Positions 34,815-42,928 of a DNA stretch of 64,000 nt are shown here, piece by piece. Each line of letters starts with the position of its first letter. The first letter of the stretch is position 1. The stretch spans positions 1,046,501 through 1,110,500 of the forward strand of contig NZ_VMBG01000002.1 in the NCBI RefSeq assembly GCF_007559335.1. The letters are read 5' to 3'. The DNA comes from Rariglobus hedericola. GTDB lineage: Bacteria; Verrucomicrobiota; Verrucomicrobiia; Opitutales; Opitutaceae. The translations under genes were made by a program, and so were the position numbers. The notes beneath the pieces were generated by a model. The model was given only the letters and a program-made list of their open reading frames with translations, was not told where the DNA came from and ran no database searches.

Positions 34815-37178
34815 TCAGTAAGTAAAGGTTACGGCGGCAACCGCGCTATAGAGCCAGTTGTCCACTTGGGGGCCGGCGGTAGTGAAACCCGGCACGACGG
34901 GCTGCGAGCGCCGGTAGATGTCGCGAAAGCCTTCTCCGGGCAGGAGAAAGCCGCATCCGAGCGAGAAGATGATGTTGTCCGTGAGCAGCGGGCGCCATTG
35001 CATGCCGACGCCGAGATCGATTCCGAATTCCTCGTCGACGTCGTTGGTGAGAAGCGCGGTCTTGATCGGCTCGGCGGTGACGAACCGGATGTAATTGGCG
35101 CTCAAAAAAGCGCGCACCTTGGGGGTGACTTCGATGTCGGCACCGACGCCGAACACGAGCAGGCCGGGGTTGACGAAGTTGGACTGCCCCTGGGTTTTGC
35201 TGGTGCGGAGATTGGGTAGCAGGCTGAAGCGCTGCTTCAAACCGACCGCAGTGCCGGCGAGGTTGAAACCTTGGCGCGTGTAATAACTGAACGGGCCGCC
35301 GGTGAAATTCACGTTGTCGACGATCGAGTCAAAGCCGGTCGCGCGACCATCGGTTGGATCGTTGTCACCGGACGCGTAGAAGGCCGAGGCCTTGTAGCGA
35401 ATCCAGTCGCGATCGTAACTGACTTCGAGCGCGGCCATCTGCGCGAAGATGTCGGTCGATCGGCCGGCGAGTCCGTTGAAGTCGTCGTGGCCGACGGCGA
35501 GATACGCGGCGTGGGAAACATTCCAACGGCCGACGTGACCGTCGCCCGCCCAGCCGAGGTAGTGGGCCTGGACCTTGTGCTCAACCGGCGAGCCAATCGG
35601 GGCGGGGCGGACAATCGCGCCATTGCGGTCGTAGTGCGTGCCGCCCTGGTCGAAGTTACCGTGGTAACTGAGCTGCGCGGTATAGCCCTTGGTCAGAAAA
35701 TCCTGTCGGTAAAGATTAGCAATGAGCACGCGCTGGTCGCGCGAATCGAAGGTGTTGAGCTCGGAGTTGGTGTCCTTCTCGCGCAGGTCGAAGACGGCCA
35801 GATTATACTGGTAGTGGTTGTTGTCGTAGTTGCCAAAAATACGGGCGCCCAGGTTGGTTTCGTTGAAGATGAAACCACGAAAATCACTGTTGAAGGTCTG
35901 ATTGCCGACCTTGAGCGCGACGAAATCGTAGTTGGGCGAAAGGTCGGCGAGGTGGAGCTCGAAAAACGCTTCCTGGAGGGCGAGGTAGTTGCGCGTGCGC
36001 AGAGTCGCGCCGCGGGCAAGGCTTCCGCTGGAGGTGCCACCGCCAATGATGCCCCCGACGTCATCAGGATCTTCAACGCCGGAGTTGTCGACGGGCGCAC
36101 CGCCATTGCCGGCACCGGGACCGCCGGGGTTGGGCGAGACGATGCCGGCCTCGCGGAAATCGACGCGGTTTACGTTGAACACGGGCCGCACGCGGAAAGC
36201 CCATTCGACGGGCTTGAACACCGTCTCGCCCTTGAAGAGCAGGAAATCGAGCGCGTAATTGGAGACGAAAATCTGCGAGCGGCTCTCGCCAAAGAAATCC
36301 GAGTTGCCCGGAGTCGCCGCGCTGACGCCGCTCGGCACGGTAAGCTTGCGATCTTCGAAGATGAACTCGGCGGAGGCGGTGACGGAGAGGAACACATCCT
36401 GGCCGTGAACGGGGCGGTCGCCCTTGAGCGTGCTCTGGCGGTAAGGGTGCCATAACTCCGTCTCGGTATTGGCGTAGGGGATCTCGTTGGTATCGCCGCT
36501 GGTGTAACGACGCCACGGGGTGAAGCCGACGTCGCGCCAGCGGTCGGGCGTGGGGGTCGTGTGCGCGGGCAGATCGACACCGGATTCAGAAAGTGGATAC
36601 GCAGCGGGCGCATGCCAGTGCTGGTGGATGAAGACGTTTTCACGGACGCCTTCACGCGGGAGTTTTTGGGAGTCGGGCAGGGGTGTGAGCTCGTCGCCCG
36701 CTGGCGCCACGGGGATGATCGGCGTGATCCGCGTGGTTTCCACGCCTGCACGCGGCAAGGCGAGGGAAGGCGGCACCGGGGCGTTCTCTTCGAGGACGAA
36801 GTCGATCTGGTTGGTTTTAAAGTAAGGATCGGTAACGGCGGGCGCGCGACGCTGGCTCGCGCCGGGATCAGGATTGAATTGATCGGGTGGCGCGGCGGGA
36901 GCTGACGTGTCGACCCGGCGCTCGACGCGGTAAACGGGTTCGGGGGCAGAGCGTCGCTCGGGAATGCGAGCGCCGGGATCGACCGGCGTATCTTCGGGGG
37001 CTGACGGCGCAGGCGTGCGGGCTTCGCGTTGGTGGGGACGGAGCGTATCGGTGGGCGTCTCGCGTTCGCCGAGGACGGGCGGTGAGGGTGACTCGGCGCG
37101 CGAAGGACCGACATTCAACGCGGATAACAATGTCAGCGCGGTCGCTGCCCGGAAACCATGAGTCCGCCCGCGCTTCAT
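34815..37178 (-). CDS. Outer-membrane beta-barrel protein (putative porin of a porin-cytochrome conduit)
   Basis: 787 residues: a signal peptide (cleavage near SRA-ESP), a Pro/Arg-rich periplasmic region of about 170 residues, then a long run of amphipathic strands (QIFVSNYALDFLLFKGE, NLGARIFGNYDNNHYQYNLAV, YTAQLSYHGNFDQGG) ending in the terminal aromatic strand VAAVTFTY of an outer-membrane barrel. A disordered loop lies at about 370-400. It is placed between two decaheme genes (ATGA overlap upstream, 2-nt gap downstream), the arrangement of porin-cytochrome electron conduits. It has no close resemblance to MtrB by eye; only the class is inferred. Confidence 0.82.
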   Translation of the reverse strand: MKRGRTHGFRAATALTLLSALNVGPSRAESPSPPVLGERETPTDTLRPHQREARTPAPSAPEDTPVDPGARIPERRSAPEPVYRVERRVDTSAPAAPPDQFNPDPGASQRRAPAVTDPYFKTNQIDFVLEENAPVPPSLALPRAGVETTRITPIIPVAPAGDELTPLPDSQKLPREGVRENVFIHQHWHAPAAYPLSESGVDLPAHTTPTPDRWRDVGFTPWRRYTSGDTNEIPYANTETELWHPYRQSTLKGDRPVHGQDVFLSVTASAEFIFEDRKLTVPSGVSAATPGNSDFFGESRSQIFVSNYALDFLLFKGETVFKPVEWAFRVRPVFNVNRVDFREAGIVSPNPGGPGAGNGGAPVDNSGVEDPDDVGGIIGGGTSSGSLARGATLRTRNYLALQEAFFELHLADLSPNYDFVALKVGNQTFNSDFRGFIFNETNLGARIFGNYDNNHYQYNLAVFDLREKDTNSELNTFDSRDQRVLIANLYRQDFLTKGYTAQLSYHGNFDQGGTHYDRNGAIVRPAPIGSPVEHKVQAHYLGWAGDGHVGRWNVSHAAYLAVGHDDFNGLAGRSTDIFAQMAALEVSYDRDWIRYKASAFYASGDNDPTDGRATGFDSIVDNVNFTGGPFSYYTRQGFNLAGTAVGLKQRFSLLPNLRTSKTQGQSNFVNPGLLVFGVGADIEVTPKVRAFLSANYIRFVTAEPIKTALLTNDVDEEFGIDLGVGMQWRPLLTDNIIFSLGCGFLLPGEGFRDIYRRSQPVVPGFTTAGPQVDNWLYSAVAAVTFTY

Positions 37179-38905
37179 TGCAGAATGGCGGTCCGTAGCG
37201 CTGCGGTCAGGCCGGCCGGTGCGGTGTTGTGATAGTTATGGCAAGTCATGCAGCTGTCGCCGGCGCCGCCTTTGGGCGAGTGACACGCAACGCAGGATTG
37301 CTGCGTGGGCATGATGACATCGGCGGTGAGCTGGCTGCTGGTGGCGCTGGTATGGCAGTCCACGCATGCCATGGTGGTGTGTTTTGCGTGGTTGAACGAT
37401 GCGTGCGGCATCCAGCGGTCGGGTGCCTGCGGCGTGGTGACGAGCGGCGTGGCGTTGCCCTGCGGCGTGACCTCGTGGCAGTAGGCGCAACCGGCAAAAC
37501 GGGCGCGGGCGAGGCCTTCGCGGCCGGCGATGATGGTGGCTTCGCCCTTCGCGCCATCAGCGAAGAAGACGGCGCGTTCGAGGTTCTCGCCGGAGAGCGT
37601 GCGCTCACGCAGGCCGGTGATACGGGCTTTCACGAAGGCTTCGATGTCGCGTTGTCCGGTCATGCCGAGACGGCGCTTGGCGTGGTCGGCGTATTGCGTG
37701 GGCAAGCTGCGCAGGAAGGCGCGGGCGAAGTCGGGGTTGCCGTGGGGAAGTTCGAGCCCCGGCGTGGTTTCGTCGATGGAGAGCGAATGACAGGAGCGAC
37801 AGTTTTTCTCGAAGCTCACGCGCTGCATAAAAGCACCGGAGGCGTCGGGCTGGTGGCACGAGGCGCACTCCAGGGATTTGCCGCCCAACGTGGGAATGGC
37901 GGAGCCGGTCAGGTGAAGCGCGTGGTTGAACTTAAGCGTATTCCGGTCGGCGTTTTTCTCACGCACGACTTGGAACTCGGGGTGGTTGGTGGCGAACCCC
38001 TGGATAAGCTGGGTGAAGCCGGCGGCAGGGCGCGAAACGGCCGGAGTGATGAGCCCCGGAGCGATGGTTTTGCTGAGCATCGCGGTGGAAAGCGTAGCGG
38101 CCTTTTCCGAGGCGAGACGCATCTGGTCCGCGTCGCCGTGGCAAGTCACGCAGTTTTGCGCAGAGACGGCGGCGAGCGTGCCGGGGCCCTTGTGTTCAAG
38201 ATGACAGACGGAACACGACATGTCCTTCGCGACGCTGGCCTGGTGAAACGTGTGGCCCGAATGACAGGTCACGCACGAAGCATCCATGCGGGAAAAATCC
38301 TTCGGATGCGGCGTGATGAAACGCGAGGCGGCCAGACCGTTGCGGGCCACGCCGGTGGCTTCGGAGGCGAGCGCGGTGAAGTTGCCATTGATACCCGGGT
38401 GACAGGCCACGCAGCCCTGGCCGGCATCGGAAACCGAGATGTTCGCGTGCTTCGCGGCGAGACGGGCAAACTCAGGGCCGGAGTGGGCGGGGGAAAGCGG
38501 CGCGGGGTTGATGAAGGATTCGCGCAAGGTGCCGCCGAGGCCGATCAACAACAGCGCGACGCAGACGATGACAAAGGCGCGCGTGATGAGTCCACGGCGG
38601 GCGCGCAGGCTGCGCACGGGACGGCATTTGGTGACGGCTTTGCAGCACGTGCCGTCAGGGAGCGGACCATCGGGGCAGGTGCCGCCCCAGTCTTTGGGGC
38701 GCGTGCATTTCCACGTGCCCTTGGTTTCACCTGGAGCCGTGACGAGCTGCGGTTTGCACTCGGTGGTGGCGCGACATTCGCCGGACGGGCTTGGCCCGAT
38801 GCGGCATGGGCAACCGTCGCAGGCGTGACCGCAGAGCCAGTTTTTATTCGGACGCTCGTAACGCGATTCGTCGAAATTGGGGGAGGGGGTGCGACCTTCG
38901 CTCAT
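37175..38905 (-). CDS. Inner-membrane-anchored decaheme cytochrome with Cys-rich cytoplasmic N-terminus
   Basis: 576 residues. Residues 1-105 are hydrophilic with 11 cysteines (25, 29, 32, 34, 44, 50, 67, 77, 87, 88, 94), followed by SLRARRG and one membrane helix (about 107-124), so the Cys-rich part should be cytoplasmic. Ten CxxCH sites follow in the periplasmic part (near 165, 211, 231, 252, 347, 369, 473, 514, 538, 552), with extra His residues as distal ligands. It probably takes electrons from the membrane cytochrome b-like protein and carries them across the periplasm. The Cys-rich domain could hold zinc or Fe-S clusters; its function is unknown. Confidence 0.9.
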   Translation of the reverse strand: MSEGRTPSPNFDESRYERPNKNWLCGHACDGCPCRIGPSPSGECRATTECKPQLVTAPGETKGTWKCTRPKDWGGTCPDGPLPDGTCCKAVTKCRPVRSLRARRGLITRAFVIVCVALLLIGLGGTLRESFINPAPLSPAHSGPEFARLAAKHANISVSDAGQGCVACHPGINGNFTALASEATGVARNGLAASRFITPHPKDFSRMDASCVTCHSGHTFHQASVAKDMSCSVCHLEHKGPGTLAAVSAQNCVTCHGDADQMRLASEKAATLSTAMLSKTIAPGLITPAVSRPAAGFTQLIQGFATNHPEFQVVREKNADRNTLKFNHALHLTGSAIPTLGGKSLECASCHQPDASGAFMQRVSFEKNCRSCHSLSIDETTPGLELPHGNPDFARAFLRSLPTQYADHAKRRLGMTGQRDIEAFVKARITGLRERTLSGENLERAVFFADGAKGEATIIAGREGLARARFAGCAYCHEVTPQGNATPLVTTPQAPDRWMPHASFNHAKHTTMACVDCHTSATSSQLTADVIMPTQQSCVACHSPKGGAGDSCMTCHNYHNTAPAGLTAALRTAILQ

Positions 38906-39729
38906 CGGGCACCTCCGGCAAATGCGTAAACCAGGACGACATGGACGAAGCTAAAAACGAGCAGTCCGTAGGTCAGCGGGATATGGACAAACAACCACGT
39001 CTTGAGCAGCAGCTGCACGGCGCGGTGGAAATCGAGGGCATCTTTCTGCCGCACGAGTTGAGCGAGTTGCGCGGAGGTTTCCTTTTCAGCGGGGCTGAGG
39101 AAGCGGTTCACTTCGGTGAACGCATCGAGCAGGGCCGCCAGCGGACGGCGCGAGCCGAAGGCATGGGCGCGGAAATTGGCGGGGCCGGCAAAGAAAACCG
39201 CGAGGCGGGCGGTGTAAAAATCCGCCAGCGTGGTGGCCTTTGCCGTGGGGATGGCGCTGAGCACCAGAGCCTCGGCCTGAGAGCGCAGATCGCGGCGGAT
39301 CACCGGAATGCGGTCATAGGGAACTTCGCCGCCGGCCGTCGTGAGTCGCTTCGGCAGGAGACGGGACAACCACCAACCGGCAATGCCGCTGAGCGTGACG
39401 CCGGCGAACATCGCAGCGAGTGTGATCTCAAACCAGCCGGTCGGAAACCGCCATTGCAGATGGAGCAGGAAGGCGAGACCGGTGAACAAGCCGAGGTAAA
39501 CGTGGATCTGAAACCAAACGCGCGAGGAAAGCAGCGGCAGGAACGTGAGCTTTTTGCGGGCGTTGTAGCCGGTGAGCACCAGCATGAGGGCCAGCAATCC
39601 CCAACCTGTGATGTAAACAAGATGTGGATACACGGGACGCATCGCTTCGTGCAGCCAGATGGCCGCGACCGAGGCGATCAGCAGCGCGGCGAGGAAACCG
39701 GAACGACGAAGGGCGAGGCCGCGGATCAT
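38902..39729 (-). CDS. Membrane cytochrome b-like subunit
   Basis: 275 residues from ATG 39729 (MIRGLALRRSGF); the upstream open frame is antisense/shadow sequence. Five hydrophobic segments carry paired histidines: YPHLVYITGWGLL, QIHVYLGLFTGLAFLLHLQW and, near the C-terminus, LDFHRAVQ, FVHIPLTYGLL and FSFVHVVLVY, as in membrane b-haem quinol or ferric-reductase-like proteins. A hydrophilic loop of about 100 residues splits the helices. It is coupled by ATGA overlaps to the ferredoxin-fusion gene and the decaheme gene, so it probably passes electrons from the cytoplasmic Fe-S protein to periplasmic haems. A named family is not clear. Confidence 0.78.
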   Translation of the reverse strand: MIRGLALRRSGFLAALLIASVAAIWLHEAMRPVYPHLVYITGWGLLALMLVLTGYNARKKLTFLPLLSSRVWFQIHVYLGLFTGLAFLLHLQWRFPTGWFEITLAAMFAGVTLSGIAGWWLSRLLPKRLTTAGGEVPYDRIPVIRRDLRSQAEALVLSAIPTAKATTLADFYTARLAVFFAGPANFRAHAFGSRRPLAALLDAFTEVNRFLSPAEKETSAQLAQLVRQKDALDFHRAVQLLLKTWLFVHIPLTYGLLVFSFVHVVLVYAFAGGAR

Positions 39730-41504
39730 CGGTTGATCCACGCCGCGAGTTCGTCGAGCGTGTTGAGGTTGATGCGTTTGAGCGCGTCGTGCGGACAGGC
39801 GCGTTCGCAGGCGGGGCCGCCGTATTGATCGATGCAGAGATCGCACTTGGTGGCTTTGACGATCGGCTTGGCGTCGCTGGCGATGAGGATGCCGCCGGAT
39901 TCGTCGCGTTGCTCCGTCATGCGAATGGCGTCGTAGGGGCAGTTGTTCGCGCACACGCTGCAACCGATGCAGCTGGCCGGATTGATGACGACCTCGCCCT
40001 CGAAGGAATCGCGATGGATGGCGCCTGTGGGACAGCCGATCATGCACACCGGATCGGCGCAGTGCATGCAGGCCTGCGCGACCATGATACTGTCGTGAAT
40101 CGGGCCGTGGCGCAGGAAGCGCGGATTGTTGTCGTGGGTATCCGAGCAAGCGCGCACGCAGTCGTCGCAACGCGTGCAACGATCCATGTCGATGACCATG
40201 GTCTCGGTGCCGTTGAAATAACGATTGGCGGTGAGGAACTCGATCATCTCCGAACCCACACGCGTGTCGGAGCCCTCGGCTGCGGCGACGGACGGCACGG
40301 CTTTGTCCGCCGCAGCGGCTGGAGCGATCGTCTTGGCAAACGGCGAAGTCGTGAAAGGCGAAGCCGCTCCGGTGCCGCCGGTATTGATCAGATCGGGCAG
40401 CAGGTGCTTAGGCAGCGAGGGCAGCACGACTTGTTCGATCACGGCGGCGGGAATCACCAGCACGTGTGTGTAGCCGATGACGCGCAACGTGTGTTGCAAC
40501 GCGACAGGCCGGCCCGGATCACGCCAGTTGTTCGCGATCTCGTTCCAGCCGTAGATACGACCGGAGCCGAGGTAGTTGAGGGTGCGATGGCCGTCGCCGT
40601 AACGTTGGGTGAGCCGGGCAAACCCTGCGCGAATCATCACGATGCCGTTGGGGTAGTCGCCCTCGGCGGCGATGATGGGTTCCTTGCCGGCGGAGGCACC
40701 GGCCTGCACAAGTTTCTTGTAGTCGCCGGACCAGTCGTAATCGCCGTAGGTCTCGAACTGCGTGGCGGCCATCACGCGGGCCTTGCCGGCCTCGTCGAGA
40801 TGCTGGAGGAACGGGATTTCGGCGAGGTAGGTCGAGAGGGCGCGTTCGCGATAGATGCGGTCGATGTGGGTGCGCAGCGCGGGATCATAACGCATGAGAT
40901 CGCGCAGGCCCTGCCAGCGGATTTCCAGCAACTCGGTTTCGTCCTCTTCGGCGAAAATCGTGGCGGTGCGCGGCATGCGCGAGAGGGCGGCGATCTCACC
41001 GAAAAAGTCTCCCGCGCGGATGGTCGCGGTGCGGTGCTGGTCGAGCACGCGGGGAACATCTTGAAGGATGATGTTGGTCTCGGCCTTGCCTTGAGTGAAG
41101 GAACCTTTGCGCGTCTTTTTGCGGGCGACCTCGTCCTCGCGCGAGTTCGCCCAGAGCTGGGCGATGGCGCGGAAAATCCCTCGACGTGCCGGTTCGCGAC
41201 GACCGACGGCGGAGGGCGGCAGGCCAGGCGCGAGGACCACCCGGGCCGAGCCGCGCAAAATCAAAAACGCCGAGGTGCCGTAGTCGCCTTCACGCACGAT
41301 GATCTCGCCTTTGGCGTAAGTGCGCAGGCGGGCGTCGTTCTTTAAAACATCGGGGAGCGGGGCCGAGCGAGGGAAGTTGTCGGCCTTCATGTCCGCGAAC
41401 GGCGGACGTAAAAGCAGACGGCTGATGTCCTGATCGGTCAGGTCATCAGTGAAAGGCGAATCCCAGCGGCGTGGACGATCGAGCCCGGTGACAACGGTGC
41501 TCAT
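39726..41504 (-). CDS. Fusion of two cyclic-nucleotide-binding domains with a four-cluster [4Fe-4S] ferredoxin
   Basis: 592 residues. The first CNB domain (about 50-225) holds a complete phosphate-binding cassette, GDFFGEIAALSRMPRTAT, with the ligand-binding Glu170 and Arg179; it is interrupted by a basic insert at about 98-145. The second (about 228-370) is degenerate (GSGRIYGWNEIANNW). After a Pro/Ala linker, residues 443-570 carry 16 cysteines in four groups (CTRCDDCVRAC, CMHCADPVCMIGC, CIGCSVCANNC, CDLC...CERAC), like DmsB/HybA electron-transfer subunits. There is no DNA-binding HTH. The layout suggests electron flow gated directly by cAMP, cGMP or a similar nucleotide. The start abuts the flavoprotein stop (TGATG). 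Confidence 0.9.
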   Translation of the reverse strand: MSTVVTGLDRPRRWDSPFTDDLTDQDISRLLLRPPFADMKADNFPRSAPLPDVLKNDARLRTYAKGEIIVREGDYGTSAFLILRGSARVVLAPGLPPSAVGRREPARRGIFRAIAQLWANSREDEVARKKTRKGSFTQGKAETNIILQDVPRVLDQHRTATIRAGDFFGEIAALSRMPRTATIFAEEDETELLEIRWQGLRDLMRYDPALRTHIDRIYRERALSTYLAEIPFLQHLDEAGKARVMAATQFETYGDYDWSGDYKKLVQAGASAGKEPIIAAEGDYPNGIVMIRAGFARLTQRYGDGHRTLNYLGSGRIYGWNEIANNWRDPGRPVALQHTLRVIGYTHVLVIPAAVIEQVVLPSLPKHLLPDLINTGGTGAASPFTTSPFAKTIAPAAAADKAVPSVAAAEGSDTRVGSEMIEFLTANRYFNGTETMVIDMDRCTRCDDCVRACSDTHDNNPRFLRHGPIHDSIMVAQACMHCADPVCMIGCPTGAIHRDSFEGEVVINPASCIGCSVCANNCPYDAIRMTEQRDESGGILIASDAKPIVKATKCDLCIDQYGGPACERACPHDALKRINLNTLDELAAWINR

Positions 41505-42799
41505 CAGGCGTCGATCACGAGTTTACCCTTGGGTTTGCAGATACACGTGAGGCAGGAGCCTTTTTCTGCGTCGGCACCGTGGCCGCCGAGGTATTCAACT
41601 TCTCCCGACTTCACCGCCACGAGGCAGGAGCCGCAATTGCCGGCGCGGCAGCCGGCATCGATCTTGATGTCGCGACTCTCGGCCAGATCGAGAAGTGAGT
41701 CATACGCCGAGTCCCAGATCGCGGTGATGCCCGATTTGGAAAACGTAACTTCGATGCCGGCGACCGGAGCATCATTGAGCGATTTTTTGACTTCGGGCGG
41801 CGCGGCTTTTTTGACCGATGCGGGACCGAACGCTTCGTAGTGAACCCAGGAATCGGGCACGCCCCACGCGCGCAGATCGTCGGTGATGCTCTCCATGAAC
41901 GGACCCGGGCCGCACAGGAAATAATCGTAGTTGTTGGAAGGAAGCAGCTCTTTGAAAAGGGCCACGTTCACCCGGCTCTCGTGATGGTAATCGCGTCCGT
42001 GGACATCGGCCGGCAGCGGTTTCGAATAACACACGTGAATGCGGGCGTGCGGGTGTTTGGCGACGAGCTCCGCCATGTAATCCTTGAACATGTGATCACG
42101 GCTGTTGCGCGCACCGAAGAAGAACCAGATCTCGCGGTTGTCGCCGGCCTCGATCAACGCGTTGGCCATGCTGACCATCGGCGTGACGCCCACGCCGCCG
42201 GAGATGAGCACGACAGGCCGCGGTTTTTCGAGATCCAGGAAGAAGTGGCCGTTCGGGGCCTTCACATCGAGGATGTCGCCCTCCTTGATGGAATCGCAGA
42301 AAAACGACGAGCCGATGCCGGGCGGATGCGAAGAGCCAGCCGGGGGCGGGCAGCGTTTGATGGTGACCCGGTAGTGCGTCGGGCGTGCGCAATCGGAGAG
42401 CGAATAACAGCGGATGACCGGCTTGGCCGAGCCCGGCACGGTGAGTTGAAATGTGAGGTATTGTCCCGGCTTGAATGACGGCAGCGGTTTCCCGTCATGA
42501 GGCTTCAAATAAAACGAGTAGGTGTCATCGCACTCGAACACCTTCTGGCTGACGGTGAACTTACGGATGCCATTCCAAGCGGAGCGCGCGAGCTCGACGG
42601 ATTGGATGCGTAAACGGGCCGCGTGGATATCCAGCGTGAGCCGTTCCTGTTCGAGACGGATGCGTCGGCGGTCAAAAACATAGCGGCGGACACCTCCACC
42701 CGCCCAGCAGCCGACTTGGACCATGATACCACCCACAATTACCCACCCGACGATCTGGGCCGGGTGTGATGAATTAAAAGTGAAAAGGTCGGTCCACAT
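41504..42799 (-). CDS. Membrane-anchored FAD/NAD(P) oxidoreductase with C-terminal 2Fe-2S ferredoxin domain
   Basis: 431 residues. One N-terminal helix (about 16-38) anchors a ferredoxin-reductase module: FAD motif RCYSLSD (about 131), NAD-binding GGVGVTPMVSM (about 195) and CGPGPFM (about 285). The C-terminal plant-type 2Fe-2S domain has CRAGNCGSC with the last Cys in SCLTCICKPKG. NqrF and Hcp reductases share this order. It would oxidise NAD(P)H and feed the Fe-S fusion protein encoded next (TGATG overlap). It is the first gene of the six-gene operon, so the operon promoter lies in 42800-42928. Confidence 0.92.
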   Translation of the reverse strand: MWTDLFTFNSSHPAQIVGWVIVGGIMVQVGCWAGGGVRRYVFDRRRIRLEQERLTLDIHAARLRIQSVELARSAWNGIRKFTVSQKVFECDDTYSFYLKPHDGKPLPSFKPGQYLTFQLTVPGSAKPVIRCYSLSDCARPTHYRVTIKRCPPPAGSSHPPGIGSSFFCDSIKEGDILDVKAPNGHFFLDLEKPRPVVLISGGVGVTPMVSMANALIEAGDNREIWFFFGARNSRDHMFKDYMAELVAKHPHARIHVCYSKPLPADVHGRDYHHESRVNVALFKELLPSNNYDYFLCGPGPFMESITDDLRAWGVPDSWVHYEAFGPASVKKAAPPEVKKSLNDAPVAGIEVTFSKSGITAIWDSAYDSLLDLAESRDIKIDAGCRAGNCGSCLVAVKSGEVEYLGGHGADAEKGSCLTCICKPKGKLVIDA

Positions 42800-42831
42800 G
42801 AATTGGTGTTTGCATCGTCTCCTTTCGCCCC

Positions 42832-42845
42832 GTGGAAAATTCCAC
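42832..42845. promoter_or_regulatory. Palindrome GTGGAA-AA-TTCCAC in the divergent electron-transfer promoter
   Basis: A 6-bp inverted repeat around an AA centre, 33 bp from the flavoprotein start and 84 bp from the tetraheme start. A TTGACG box (42871-42876) lies nearby. It is a candidate operator shared by both transcripts; the regulator is not known. Confidence 0.4.
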
Positions 42846-42928
42846 TGTTGCGATGGTCAGGATTGAACGTTTGACGCTATCGGGAAATTGGAGGAACCCG
42901 CATAGGGAAAACAACTATTTTATCCGGA

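Noticed and set aside
37229-38929. 566-codon plus-strand frame
   Set aside because: Antisense of the membrane-anchored decaheme gene, whose ten CxxCH motifs are decisive for the minus strand.
39624-41345. 573-codon plus-strand frame
   Set aside because: Antisense of the ferredoxin-fusion gene; no motif on the plus strand.
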